Shown: positions 8,940-18,351, counted from the stretch's first letter. The stretch: DNA of 64,000 nt from Marivita sp. (GCF_022763305.1 NZ_JALEGT010000055.1:141028-205027), one strand, 5' to 3'. Program-made: numbers and translations. Notes: generated by a model from the letters alone, not told the origin.

Positions 8940-8963
8940 CAATTGGCCATGCAAGGTCAATTG
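8940..8963. promoter_or_regulatory. Inverted repeat just upstream of iscR, candidate Rrf2/IscR operator
   Basis: Arms CAATTGGCC (8940-8948) and GGTCAATTG (8955-8963) pair with one mismatch around a six-base spacer, 27 bases before the iscR start codon. The position suits an autoregulatory operator of IscR or another iron-responsive regulator. No consensus was checked computationally. Confidence 0.45.
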
Positions 8964-8990
8964 TGTCGCAGGGGCGTTTGGGAGACGGCC

Positions 8991-9449
8991 ATGAAACTGA
9001 GTACCAAAGGACGCTATGCGATGGTCGCTCTCGCCGATATCGCGCTGCAGCCCGAAGGCACGTTGGTGACACTGGGCGATATTGCCCAGCGGCAGGATAT
9101 TTCACTGCCCTATCTCGAGCAGTTGTTCGTCAAGCTGCGGCGCGCCGGATTGGTGACGTCGGTACGCGGCCCCGGTGGCGGGTACCGGCTGGCCAAGGCG
9201 GCCAGCGATATTCGCGTGGTCGATGTTCTGGGCGCTGTCGACGAGACGGTGGACGCGATGCACAAGGGGGCGGGGGCCTCGGGTGGTCTGTCGGGCAGCC
9301 GGGCGCAATCCATGACCAACCGGTTGTGGGAAGGTCTGTCGGCGCATGTCTATGTGTTCCTGCACCAGACGCGCCTGTCGGATGTGGTGGGCAATTCGCT
9401 GGCACCCTGTCCGGCGGTGCCGAACCTCTTTGCCGTGGTGGACGAGTGA
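8991..9449 (+). CDS. iscR: Rrf2-family regulator IscR
   Basis: Fe-S-sensing repressor of cluster-assembly genes. The protein has 152 residues with an N-terminal winged helix (MKLSTKGRYAMVALADIAL, then LPYLEQLFVKLRRAGLV and VRGPGGGYRLAK). The region that carries three cluster-binding cysteines in E. coli IscR has none here. The only cysteine of the whole protein is near the C-terminus (LAPCPAVPN). Rhodobacter sphaeroides IscR is reported to have similarly unusual coordination, so this is a lineage trait rather than damage. The start at MKLSTKGRYA is the universal family start; the longer frame is spurious. Leads the suf operon. Confidence 0.9.
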   Translation: MKLSTKGRYAMVALADIALQPEGTLVTLGDIAQRQDISLPYLEQLFVKLRRAGLVTSVRGPGGGYRLAKAASDIRVVDVLGAVDETVDAMHKGAGASGGLSGSRAQSMTNRLWEGLSAHVYVFLHQTRLSDVVGNSLAPCPAVPNLFAVVDE

Positions 9450-9481
9450 TGGGATCGCATTGGCTGCACCAATACGATGGT

Positions 9482-9547
9482 CAGGGGGCGCTGCCCCCTC
9501 TTGGCCTGCGGCCAATTCACCCCCGAAGTATTTTTGAACCAGAGAAG
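9482..9547 (+). repeat. Dispersed hairpin repeat, copy A (between iscR and desulfurase)
   Basis: Hairpin AGGGGGC-GCT-GCCCCCT (9483-9499), second hairpin TTGGCC-TGC-GGCCAA (9501-9515), then CCCCCGAAGTATTTTTGAACCAGAGAAG (9520-9547, given by position). The tail matches the consensus CCCC-GGATATTTT-n-GCAAGAAGAA of copies B, C and D, loosely. It lies inside the suf operon, so it is not simply an end-of-operon terminator. Confidence 0.6.
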
Positions 9548-9562
9548 CCGGGGGCGGTCTGA

Positions 9563-10606
9563 GTGGGGCGGGTGTATCTGGATCACAACGCGACCACGCC
9601 GCTGCGTCCCGAGGCGCGTGCGGCAATGATCGCGGCGATGGATGTGGTGGGCAATCCGTCCTCGGTCCATGCCGAGGGGCGCGCGGCAAAGGCGCTTTTG
9701 GAGCGTGCGCGGGCGCAGGTGGCGCAGGCGTTCGGCGCGGATGGGGCGGATGTGGTCTTTGTCTCGGGGGCCACCGAGGCGGCGGCGCTGGCCTGTGCCG
9801 GGCGCGGGCTGGTCGGGGCCGAGATCGAGCATGATGCGGTGCGGGCCTGGATCGATCCGGTGCTGGCGGTGGATGCCGCGGGGCAGGTGTCCGTGACCGC
9901 GCCGGAGAACACGGCGCTGCAACTGGCCAATTCCGAGACCGGGATCGTGCAGGACCTGCCGCCGGGATTGGCCGTGGTGGATGCGACGCAGGCCTTTGGC
10001 AAGCTGCCCGTGGCCTTCAACTGGCTGGGCTGCGAGATGGCCCTGATTTCGGCGCACAAGCTTGGGGGACCCAAGGGTGTCGGCGCGTTGGTGATGAAGC
10101 GCGGGACCGATCTTGCGGCGCAGATCCGGGGCGGTGGGCAGGAGATGGGCCGCCGGTCCGGGACGGAGAACGTGATCGGGATTGCCGGATTCGGGGCTGC
10201 GGCCGAGGCGGCGGCGCGCGATCTGGATCACGGGATCTGGGATGAGGTGGAAAAACTTAGAAACATTCTAGATTCGGCTATTGAGGCTGACGCTAAAGAG
10301 ACTATTTTTGTCGGGAAAGATGCGAGGCGCCTGCCGAACACGACCTGTTTTGCAACCCCCGGCTGGAAGGGGGAGACTCAGGTGATGCAGATGGACCTCG
10401 CCGGTTTTGCGATCAGCGCCGGGTCCGCCTGTTCGAGCGGCAAGGTGAAGGCCAGCGCGGTGTTGACGGCGCTGGGGTTCGATACGGCCACCGCCAGCAG
10501 CGCGATCCGCGTGTCGCTGGGGCCGCAGACAACCGAAGACGACGTGATGCGGTTTGCCGAAACCTGGCAGGCCAAACGACAGAAACACCGCGCGCGGGCC
10601 GCGTGA
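9563..10606 (+). CDS. Cysteine desulfurase, NifS/IscS-like (class I)
   Basis: PLP enzyme that takes sulfur from cysteine for Fe-S assembly. The protein has 347 residues, about 50 shorter than E. coli IscS. It shows YLDHNATTPLRPEA, the PLP-Lys in SAHKLGGPKG, and the mobile-loop catalytic Cys in SAGSACSSGKV. It starts with GTG at the normal N-terminus (GRVYLDHNAT). Second gene of the suf operon, so this operon carries two desulfurases (this one and sufS). A short AT-rich patch (about 10251-10310) contains an Irr-like box and a possible promoter, unlike the rest of the gene. Confidence 0.85.
   Translation: MGRVYLDHNATTPLRPEARAAMIAAMDVVGNPSSVHAEGRAAKALLERARAQVAQAFGADGADVVFVSGATEAAALACAGRGLVGAEIEHDAVRAWIDPVLAVDAAGQVSVTAPENTALQLANSETGIVQDLPPGLAVVDATQAFGKLPVAFNWLGCEMALISAHKLGGPKGVGALVMKRGTDLAAQIRGGGQEMGRRSGTENVIGIAGFGAAAEAAARDLDHGIWDEVEKLRNILDSAIEADAKETIFVGKDARRLPNTTCFATPGWKGETQVMQMDLAGFAISAGSACSSGKVKASAVLTALGFDTATASSAIRVSLGPQTTEDDVMRFAETWQAKRQKHRARAA
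10257..10271. promoter_or_regulatory. Intragenic Irr-like box with possible internal promoter
   Basis: TTAGAA-ACA-TTCTAG: five-base-pair arms (TAGAA/TTCTA) with the same 3-base spacer as the box before iscR. It is followed by TTGAGG (10281-10286), a 16-base spacer and TATTTT (10303-10308), which could be a sigma70 promoter. It lies in an AT-rich patch of a GC-rich gene, 360 bases upstream of sufB. Function is inferred only. Confidence 0.35.
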
Positions 10607-10630
10607 GAAACAGGATCAGGGGGCACGAAC

Positions 10631-12154
10631 ATGGCTGCTTTGGATAATGTGACCGTCAAGGAAGGCGTGGATCAGGAAACCGTCGAAGCGGTGCGCCAGG
10701 TCGGTGGCAAGTACAAGTACGGCTGGGACACCGATATCGAGATGGAGTACGCGCCGAAGGGGCTGACCCCGGACATCGTACGTCTGATCTCTGAAAAGAA
10801 CGACGAGCCGGAATGGATGACCGAGTGGCGTCTGCAGGCCTATGAGCGCTGGCTCCAGAAGGAAGAGCCGACGTGGGCGATGGTTGAATACCCCGAGATC
10901 GACTTTCAGGACCAGTATTACTATGCGCGACCCAAAAGCATGGAGACCAAGCCCAAGTCGCTGGACGAGGTCGATCCCAAGCTGCTGGCGACCTATGAAA
11001 AGCTGGGTATTCCGCTCAAGGAGCAGATGATCCTTGCTGGGGTCGAGGGGGCCGAGGATGCGCCGGCCGAGGGCCGCAAGGTGGCGGTCGATGCGGTATT
11101 CGACTCCGTCTCCGTCGGCACGACCTTCCAGAAGGAACTGAAAGAGGCGGGCGTGATCTTCTGTTCGATCTCGGAGGCGATCAAGGAGCATCCGGAGCTG
11201 GTCAAGAAGTACCTGGGGTCCGTGGTGCCGGTGTCGGACAACTTCTATGCGACACTGAACAGCGCGGTTTTCTCGGACGGCTCGTTCGTCTACGTCCCGC
11301 CGGGGGTGCGCTGCCCGATGGAGCTGTCGACTTATTTCCGGATCAACGCGGAAAACACCGGGCAGTTCGAACGCACGCTGATCATTGCGGACAAGGGATC
11401 CTACGTGTCCTACCTTGAAGGGTGCACAGCGCCGCAGCGCGACACCGCGCAGCTTCATGCGGCGGTGGTCGAGATCATCGTCGAGGAAGACGCCGAGGTG
11501 AAATATTCCACCGTCCAGAACTGGTATCCGGGTGACGAGAACGGCAAGGGTGGCATCTACAATTTCGTGACCAAGCGCGCAGACTGCCGGGGCGACCGGG
11601 CGAAGGTGATGTGGACACAGGTCGAAACCGGCTCTGCCGTGACGTGGAAATACCCGTCCTGCATCCTGCGCGGTGATGACAGCCAGGGCGAGTTTTATTC
11701 GATCGCCATCGCCAACAACATGCAGCAGGCCGATACCGGCACGAAGATGATCCATCTGGGCAAGAACACCAAGAGCCGGATCGTGTCGAAAGGCATCAGC
11801 GCGGGCAAGGCGCAGAACACCTATCGGGGTCTGGTGTCGATGCACCCGAAGGCCAAGAACAGCCGGAACTATACCCAGTGCGACAGCCTGCTGATCGGTG
11901 ACAAGTGCGGGGCACATACGGTTCCCTATATCGAGGTGAAGAACAACTCGAGCCGAGTCGAACACGAGGCGACCACATCCAAGGTGGATGACGATCAGCT
12001 GTTCTACTGCCGCCAGCGCGGCATGGACGAGGAAGAGGCCGTGGCGCTTGTCGTCAACGGGTTCTGCCGCGATGTGCTGCAGGCGCTGCCGATGGAGTTT
12101 GCCATGGAGGCGCAACAGCTTGTGGCGATCTCGCTTGAAGGGTCCGTGGGTTAA
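10631..12154 (+). CDS. sufB: Fe-S cluster scaffold protein SufB
   Basis: Scaffold subunit of the SufBC2D complex on which Fe-S clusters are built. The protein has 507 residues, full length. Recognisable SufB blocks include [58 protein letters not shown] (given in part), [14 protein letters not shown] and [10 protein letters not shown]. The last block carries the conserved Glu/His region near the SufD interface. It follows the NifS-like desulfurase by 24 bases. The next gene on the strand is a 59-residue membrane protein, not sufC as in most suf operons. Confidence 0.95.
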   Translation: MAALDNVTVKEGVDQETVEAVRQVGGKYKYGWDTDIEMEYAPKGLTPDIVRLISEKNDEPEWMTEWRLQAYERWLQKEEPTWAMVEYPEIDFQDQYYYARPKSMETKPKSLDEVDPKLLATYEKLGIPLKEQMILAGVEGAEDAPAEGRKVAVDAVFDSVSVGTTFQKELKEAGVIFCSISEAIKEHPELVKKYLGSVVPVSDNFYATLNSAVFSDGSFVYVPPGVRCPMELSTYFRINAENTGQFERTLIIADKGSYVSYLEGCTAPQRDTAQLHAAVVEIIVEEDAEVKYSTVQNWYPGDENGKGGIYNFVTKRADCRGDRAKVMWTQVETGSAVTWKYPSCILRGDDSQGEFYSIAIANNMQQADTGTKMIHLGKNTKSRIVSKGISAGKAQNTYRGLVSMHPKAKNSRNYTQCDSLLIGDKCGAHTVPYIEVKNNSSRVEHEATTSKVDDDQLFYCRQRGMDEEEAVALVVNGFCRDVLQALPMEFAMEAQQLVAISLEGSVG

Positions 12155-12199
12155 GGAGAGCCGGGGCGGACCACACTGGTCCGCGCCGCAAGACATGCC

Positions 12200-12379
12200 A
12201 TGCCGATCTCCTCGATCCTGATCACGTCAGTTGTGACCGGTGTGTTCTGCGCGGTGTTTGCAGTGGTGGTGGATGCGGTGACCGACGCGCTGGCCATGTG
12301 GATGGCGATTGCACTGGCTTTTGCGTCCGGATTTCTGGGGTCGCTGTTTGCGCAGCTTGTATTGAAGAGGAAGACATGA
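12200..12379 (+). CDS. 59-residue membrane protein within the suf operon
   Basis: Short frame reading [20 protein letters not shown]... and ending [11 protein letters not shown]. Two hydrophobic stretches (residues about 5-25 and 32-54) separated by DAVTDAL predict a two-helix membrane hairpin with a basic C-terminal tail. The stop overlaps the ybjQ start as ATGA, which is strong support that it is translated. No clear Shine-Dalgarno sequence is seen before its ATG. I recognise no family. Its tight coupling to YbjQ suggests the two proteins work together at the membrane. Confidence 0.6.
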   Translation: MPISSILITSVVTGVFCAVFAVVVDAVTDALAMWMAIALAFASGFLGSLFAQLVLKRKT

Positions 12380-12696
12380 TCATCACGACGACCAACAGCA
12401 TCGAAGGCCAGAAGATCCTTGAATACAAGGGGATCGTGGTGGGTGAGGCGATCATGGGGGCCAATGTGGTCCGGGACGTTTTCGCGTCGATCACCGACAT
12501 CGTCGGAGGCCGGTCGGGCGCTTATGAGGCCAAGCTGCAGGACGCGCGCGATGTGGCGATGCGCGAGTTGGAACAGCGGGCGCTGGCGCTTGGGGCCAAT
12601 GCGGTTGTGGGCGTCGATCTGGATTACGAAGTGGTCGGCAATTCGATGCTGATGGTGTCGGCAAGCGGCACCGCCGTGCTGACCGATCGCGGCTAG
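12376..12696 (+). CDS. YbjQ/UPF0145 family protein
   Basis: 106 residues, normal for YbjQ, a small oligomeric family described as heavy-metal-binding-domain-like but without an established role. Visible hallmarks: [21 protein letters not shown] at the N-terminus, [50 protein letters not shown] (positions about 52-80) and a C-terminal SGTAV. I start at the ATG overlapping the stop of the 59-residue gene because the family begins MI-TT. It sits between sufB and sufC, which suggests a link to iron-sulfur assembly. Confidence 0.85.
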   Translation: MIITTTNSIEGQKILEYKGIVVGEAIMGANVVRDVFASITDIVGGRSGAYEAKLQDARDVAMRELEQRALALGANAVVGVDLDYEVVGNSMLMVSASGTAVLTDRG

Positions 12697-12759
12697 ACCG
12701 GGTTTACAGAAGAGATACAGCCCGCCGGGGTGGGCAAGTGACTGGAAAAGGGCAAGAAC

Positions 12760-13514
<755 letters not shown>

Positions 13515-13515
<1 letters not shown>

Positions 13516-14792
13516 TGGCGTTGCCGCAGATCAAACAGGACGCCACGGACGCGCGGTTGGCCGCGCTTGAGATGCCCCAGGGCGGCTGGGCGCAGGCGGC
13601 GCGCGAAGACGCGATTGCGCGGGTGCGCAGCATGGGTCTGCCAAGCGGTCGGGACGAGTATTGGAAATACACGCGCCCGGACACTCTGGTGCAGCCCGAG
13701 GCCCCCAAGGCAGCCCTTCTCGAAACCGACGAAGCGCCGATCTTCGGCGAGGTGGACCGGCTCAAGATCGTGTTCATCGACGGTGTGTTCAGCGCCGAGG
13801 AGTCGGATGATCTCGCGATGGAGCATGTCAGCATCGACCGTCTGGCCGATGCGCGGGACATTCACTGGGCCAAGGACGTCTATGGCGTGCTTGAAGCCCG
13901 CGGGCAATCTCCGGTGCAGCGCCCCTTGGCGGCGCTGAACACGGCGTTCGCCACCGATGGGCTGCTGATCCATGTCACGGGCACCGCGCCCAAGCCGATC
14001 AGCCTGATTTATCGCCATGAATCAGAGGTTTCTGATGCGATCCTCCACCATGTCGTGAAGATCGACGCAGGTGCCGAACTGACGCTGCTGGAGAACGGCC
14101 CGGCTGCGGCGCGCTTCAACAAGTGCATGGAGGTCGAGATCGCGGATGGCGGTACGTTCCACCATGTCCGTGCACAGGGGCGTGACCATGAACGTCGTGC
14201 CGTGACGGCCATTTTCACCCGGTTGGGTGAGGAATCGGTGTTCAAGTCCTTCACCCTGACGGCCAACGGTGTGCTGACGCGGAACGAATGCGTGATCGAG
14301 CTGACCGGCGACAATGCGACCGCGCACGTGGCCGGGGCCTGTGTGGGTGACGGCGACTTCCACCATGACGACACGGTGTTCATCACCCATGACGCGCTGA
14401 ACTGCGAAAGCCGTCAGGTGTTCAAGAAAGTGCTGCGCAACGGTGCAACGGGCGTATTCCAGGGGAAAATCCTTGTGAAGGAAGGCGCGCAGAAGACCGA
14501 CGGCTACCAGATCAGCCAGTCGCTGCTGCTGGACGAGGACAGCCAGTTCCTCGCCAAGCCGGAGCTTGAAATCTACGCGGACGACGTGGCCTGTTCGCAC
14601 GGCTCGACATCCGGTGCGATCGACGAGGAGGGCCTTTTCTACCTGCGCTCGCGCGGGATCGAAGAGGGGCCGGCGACGGACCTGCTCACCATCGCCTTCC
14701 TTGCCGAAGCCGTCATGGAGATCGAGGACGAAGCCCTGCAGGACGAGATCAACGGCCGTGTCGAGGCGTGGCTGTCACGGCGGCGCGGCTGA
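13515..14792 (+). CDS. sufD: Fe-S assembly protein SufD
   Basis: Scaffold partner of SufB. The protein has 425 residues: poorly conserved N-terminal domain, then the beta-helix core with IFTRLGEESVFKSFTLTANG, VFQGKILVKEGAQKTDGYQISQSLLL (in part) and the conserved SKPELEIYADDV-like block (AKPELEIYADDVACSHGST), where the His is conserved in the family. I take the ATG that overlaps the sufC stop (TGATG) rather than the GTG three bases earlier. Followed six bases later by a Yip1-like gene. Confidence 0.93.
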
Positions 14793-14798
14793 GCGGAG

Positions 14799-15287
14799 AT
14801 GCCCTTCACGCAGGATATCGCGGCCACGTATCGCGGGCCGGGCAAGGTTGTGCGCCGTCTGGTGAATGCCGGACAGCGCGAGGACCGGGCCTTGGCCATC
14901 CTGATGGGGGCCTGTGCGATCCTGTTCATTGCCCGATGGCCTGCCTTGGCGCGTCAGGCGCATCTGGAAGGGCTTGAACTGAACATGCTGTTGGGCGGCA
15001 CGCTCATGGCGACGCTGTTCCTGGCCCCGTTGCTGTTCTACGCGCTGGCCTTTGTGGCGCATCTGATCGCGCGGGCGGTTGGCGGCAAAGGTCCGTCCTT
15101 CAATGCACGGATTGCCCTGTTCTGGAGTCTCTTGGCCTCGTCCCCGCTGATCCTGCTGAACGGGCTGGTGGCTGGCTATATCGGCGCGGGCATTCAGTTG
15201 ACCATCGTGGGTCTGATCTGGTTCTGCGTGTTCATGTGGTTCTGGATCGCGGGCATGCTGTCCGTGTATCGCGGAGGCGCTGCGTGA
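14799..15287 (+). CDS. Yip1-like membrane protein 1
   Basis: 162 residues with four to five predicted membrane segments (about 32-48, 62-90, 104-127, 130-155) after a cytosolic N-terminus rich in charged residues. Composition and layout match the bacterial YIP1 family, which has no well-defined role. The start follows sufD by six bases and the stop overlaps the next gene (GTGA), so it is part of the suf transcript. Together with the next gene it forms a membrane-protein pair inserted between sufD and sufS. Confidence 0.65.
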   Translation: MPFTQDIAATYRGPGKVVRRLVNAGQREDRALAILMGACAILFIARWPALARQAHLEGLELNMLLGGTLMATLFLAPLLFYALAFVAHLIARAVGGKGPSFNARIALFWSLLASSPLILLNGLVAGYIGAGIQLTIVGLIWFCVFMWFWIAGMLSVYRGGAA

Positions 15288-15874
15288 CGATTGCGGGGTT
15301 CTTCCGGCTGGCGGTGAACACCGTTGTCGCCCCGCGCGATGTCGCCCGGCTGCTTCTGGCGATGAACCTGCCGTCGCAGGCGCTCTGGCTGGCCTTTGCG
15401 CTGGTGATCGTGCTCAACACGCTGATGTTCTCGGTCTCGCTGTTGCTGGTTCCGGCGGATGATATGTTCGGCCCGGTGCTCGCCAGCCCGACCGTGTTCG
15501 GCACCATGTTGGGCCTCTCGGTCGGCGCTTTGATCGTGGCGGTGACCCTGTGCGGTCGTCCGCTGGGCGGTACGGCAAGCTTTGCGCAGATCGCCATTCT
15601 GGTGATCTGGCTGCAGGCGTTGCGGGTCCTGATGCAGGGCGTGGTGGCCGTGCTGGGGCCGGTGAGCCTGTTCCTGTCGGGGGTCGTGATCAGTGCCGCG
15701 TCGGTGCTGGGCATCTGGATCTTCGTCAATTTCATTGATGTGGCCCATGAGACCGGCAGCCTGCTGCGCGCAGGTTTGGTCTTGTTGCTGGCCGTTGTCG
15801 GCATGATGCTGGGGCTGAGTCTGATCTTCAGCCTTCTTGGCGTCCAGACCGGAGGAATACCTGGATATGTATGA
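15284..15874 (+). CDS. Yip1-like membrane protein 2 (GTG start)
   Basis: 196 residues with five predicted membrane segments (about 29-50, 62-88, 94-120, 124-150, 160-184). Opens VTIAGFFRLAVNTVVAPRD, the usual entry of Yip1-type proteins. GTG is chosen because it overlaps the previous stop as GTGA and because the longer frame's N-terminus is arginine-rich shadow sequence. The 3' end overlaps sufS by eight bases. It is probably a paralogous partner of the preceding gene; role unknown. Confidence 0.65.
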   Translation: MTIAGFFRLAVNTVVAPRDVARLLLAMNLPSQALWLAFALVIVLNTLMFSVSLLLVPADDMFGPVLASPTVFGTMLGLSVGALIVAVTLCGRPLGGTASFAQIAILVIWLQALRVLMQGVVAVLGPVSLFLSGVVISAASVLGIWIFVNFIDVAHETGSLLRAGLVLLLAVVGMMLGLSLIFSLLGVQTGGIPGYV

Positions 15875-17087
15875 CGTCACCGAGATCCGCCGCGATTTCC
15901 CGATCCTGTCGCGCGAGGTGAATGGCAAGCCGCTGGTCTATCTCGACAACGGGGCCAGCGCGCAGAAGCCTCAGGTGGTGATCGACGCGATCACCCGCGC
16001 CTATGCCGAGGAATACGCCAACGTCCATCGCGGGCTGCATTACCTGTCGAATCTCGCGACCGAAAAGTACGAGAGCACGCGGGGGGTGATCGCCAAGTTC
16101 CTTGGTGTGAAGGACGAAGACGAGATCGTCATGAACACCGGCACCACGATGGGGATCAACACCGTGGCTTATGGCTGGGGGATGCCGAACCTGCAGGCGG
16201 GGGACGAGATCATCCTGTCGGTGATGGAGCATCACGCCAATATCGTGCCCTGGCATTTCCTGCGCGAACGTCAGGGTGTGGTGATCAAGTGGGTCGATGT
16301 GGACAGCACCGGCTATCTGGACCCGCAGGCGGTGATCGACGCGATGGGGCCAAAGACCAAGCTGGTCGCGGTCACGCATCTGTCCAACGTGCTGGGCACG
16401 GTTGTCGATGTGAAAACCATCTGCGAGGCCGCGCGGGAGCGTGGGATTGCCACGCTGGTCGATGGATCTCAGGCGGCGGTGCACATGCCCGTCAATGTCG
16501 AGGAGATCGGCTGCGATTTCTACGCCATCACGGGGCACAAGCTGTACGGTCCTTCGGGGTCTGGTGCAATTTACATGCGCAAGGCGCGGATGGCCGAGAT
16601 GCAGCCTTTCCTTGGCGGTGGGGACATGATCCGCGAGGTCCACAAGGACGAGATCACCTGGAACGACGCGCCGATGATGTTCGAGGCGGGCACTCCCGGC
16701 ATCGTGCAGCAGATCGGGCTTGGTGTCGCGCTCGACTACATGATGGGGATCGGGATGGAGAACATCGCGGCCCACGAGAAAAAGCTGCGCGACTATGCTC
16801 GCGCGCGTCTGGACGGCCTGAATTGGCTGCAAGTGCAGGGTACAACGCCTGACAAGGCGGCAATCTTCAGTTTCACGTTGGATGGCGCCGCGCATGCGCA
16901 TGACATCTCGACCATTCTGGACAAGAAAGGGGTCGCGGTGCGGGCGGGGCAGCATTGCACCGGGCCGCTGATGGAACATCTGGGCCTGACCGCCACCTGC
17001 CGCGCCTCGTTCGGGATGTACAACACGGAAGAAGAAGTGGACATATTGGTGGATGCGCTCGAACTGGCGCATGATCTATTTGCCTGA
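15867..17087 (+). CDS. sufS: Cysteine desulfurase SufS (class II)
   Basis: PLP enzyme supplying persulfide sulfur to SufBCD. The protein has 406 residues: FPILSREVNGKPLVYLDNGA at the start, the PLP-Lys in ITGHKLYGPSG, the catalytic Cys in RAGQHCTGPLMEHLG and C-terminal RASFGMYNTEEEVD. The ATG (MYDVTEIRRDF) has a GGAGG site 11 bases upstream and overlaps the previous gene by eight bases. Last Fe-S gene seen here: no sufE, sufU, sufA or sufT follows in this window. Confidence 0.94.
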   Translation: MYDVTEIRRDFPILSREVNGKPLVYLDNGASAQKPQVVIDAITRAYAEEYANVHRGLHYLSNLATEKYESTRGVIAKFLGVKDEDEIVMNTGTTMGINTVAYGWGMPNLQAGDEIILSVMEHHANIVPWHFLRERQGVVIKWVDVDSTGYLDPQAVIDAMGPKTKLVAVTHLSNVLGTVVDVKTICEAARERGIATLVDGSQAAVHMPVNVEEIGCDFYAITGHKLYGPSGSGAIYMRKARMAEMQPFLGGGDMIREVHKDEITWNDAPMMFEAGTPGIVQQIGLGVALDYMMGIGMENIAAHEKKLRDYARARLDGLNWLQVQGTTPDKAAIFSFTLDGAAHAHDISTILDKKGVAVRAGQHCTGPLMEHLGLTATCRASFGMYNTEEEVDILVDALELAHDLFA

Positions 17088-17101
17088 ACTGGGGGGAGAG
17101 A

Positions 17102-17530
17102 ATGGCAAACCTATCGCTGCGCCGCGCGCGCACCATCATCCGGAAGACGCTTGAAGCGGGGCGTGCAGCGGACATGAAACCGCTGTCGGTCATCGTGCTG
17201 GACGCGGGCGGCAATGTGCAGGCGTTCGAGCGCGAAGACGGCGCAAGCCCGGGTCGCTTCCAGATCGCCCATGCCAAGGCCTATGGGTCGGTCATGCTGG
17301 GCATGGCGGGCGGCGCGCAGAAAAAACGCGCGGAGGAACAGTCCTATTTCATCACCGCTGCCGGTGCGGCCCTTGGCGGGCATATGGTGCCGGTGCCGGG
17401 GGGAGTTCTGGTGCGGGACGCAAAAGGCGCGATCCTTGCCGCCGTGGGCGTGACAGGCGACACCTCGGACAACGATGCAGCTGCCGCCAAGGCCGGGATC
17501 GAAGCGGTGGGTCTGACCGCCGAAATATAA
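17102..17530 (+). CDS. GlcG/HbpS-family protein
   Basis: 142 residues with the GlcG/HbpS pattern: SLRRARTIIRKTLEAGRA, SVIVLDAGGNVQAFEREDGA, AHAKAYGSVMLGM, MVPVPGGVLVRD and a C-terminal AVGVTGDTSDNDAAAAKAGIEA. HbpS from Streptomyces binds haem; in many proteobacteria the protein is encoded near oxidoreductases and its role is unclear. No signal peptide is visible, so it is cytosolic. Fourteen bases follow sufS, and eleven precede the next gene, so all three may share a transcript. Confidence 0.8.
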   Translation: MANLSLRRARTIIRKTLEAGRAADMKPLSVIVLDAGGNVQAFEREDGASPGRFQIAHAKAYGSVMLGMAGGAQKKRAEEQSYFITAAGAALGGHMVPVPGGVLVRDAKGAILAAVGVTGDTSDNDAAAAKAGIEAVGLTAEI

Positions 17531-17541
17531 GGAACAGCATC

Positions 17542-18324
17542 ATGGCGCGGCCCGTCGTCGGCATCATCGGCAACCAGCATCTGATCAACGATCAGTATCC
17601 CGCGCATGCGGGCGGGTCGATGAACTCGGAAGCGGTGGCCAAGGTGGCCGAGTGCCTGCCGCTTCTGGTGCCCGCCGATCCGCGCTTTCTGTCGGTCGAG
17701 GAACTGCTCGAGGTGTGCGACGGGTTCCTGCTGACCGGCGGGCGGCCCAATGTGCATCCCGAGGAATATGGCGAGACCGCCACCGAGGCGCATGGCGCGT
17801 TCGACCGGGCGCGCGATGCGATCACGCTGCCGCTGGTGCGGGCCTGCGTGGAGCGGGGTCAGCCGTTTCTGGGCATCTGTCGGGGCTTTCAGGAAGTGAA
17901 CGTCGCCATGGGTGGCACCTTGCACCCCGAGATCCGGGATTTGCCGGGGCGGATGAACCACCGGATGCCGCCGGATGGTACGCTGGAGGAAAAGTTCGCC
18001 CTGCGCCATGTGGTGACGCTGCAGGAGGGCGGTGTGTTCCATCGCCTGTTCGGATCGACCGAGGTGATGACGAATACGCTGCACGGGCAGGGGATCAAGA
18101 CGCCGGGCGCGCGGATCGTGATCGAAGGCCACGCGCCCGATGGCACGCCCGAGGCGACCTATGTGAAGGACGCGCCGGGTTTTACCCTGTCGGTGCAATG
18201 GCACCCGGAATGGGACGCGGCCAATGACCCGGTGTCGCGGCCGCTGTTCCAGGCCTTTGGCGACGCGGTGCGGGCCTGGGCACAGGGAGACGTGGTGGGC
18301 GGACACCGCGTCGACGCGGTGTAA
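17542..18324 (+). CDS. Class I glutamine amidotransferase-like hydrolase (PuuD-type)
   Basis: 260 residues with the peptidase C26 layout: VVGIIGNQHLINDQYPAHAGG, LLTGGRPNVHPEEYG, nucleophile Cys in FLGICRGFQEVN, and the His-Glu pair in VQWHPEWD. Relatives include PuuD, which hydrolyses gamma-glutamyl-GABA in putrescine degradation. No other putrescine genes are adjacent, so the substrate is only suggested. The last codons lie within a perfect 20-bp palindrome, followed by a second one. The adjacent GlcG-like gene is 11 bases upstream. Confidence 0.8.
   Translation: MARPVVGIIGNQHLINDQYPAHAGGSMNSEAVAKVAECLPLLVPADPRFLSVEELLEVCDGFLLTGGRPNVHPEEYGETATEAHGAFDRARDAITLPLVRACVERGQPFLGICRGFQEVNVAMGGTLHPEIRDLPGRMNHRMPPDGTLEEKFALRHVVTLQEGGVFHRLFGSTEVMTNTLHGQGIKTPGARIVIEGHAPDGTPEATYVKDAPGFTLSVQWHPEWDAANDPVSRPLFQAFGDAVRAWAQGDVVGGHRVDAV
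18303..18322. repeat. 20-bp perfect palindrome centred on GTCGAC (first)
   Basis: ACACCGCGTC followed by its exact reverse complement. It covers the last codons of the amidotransferase gene and is one base from a second palindrome. Together they could act as a two-way transcription stop between the two convergent genes. Confidence 0.7.
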
Positions 18325-18343
18325 GTCTCCGTCGACGGAGACT
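18324..18343. repeat. 20-bp perfect palindrome centred on GTCGAC (second)
   Basis: AGTCTCCGTC followed by its exact reverse complement, in the 27-base gap before the convergent kynureninase stop. No T-run follows. Confidence 0.7.
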
Positions 18344-18351
18344 CTCGCGCT

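Noticed and set aside
12705..12755. GC-rich gap before sufC as a promoter or terminator
   Set aside because: No clear hairpin with T-run and no -35/-10 pair that stands out.
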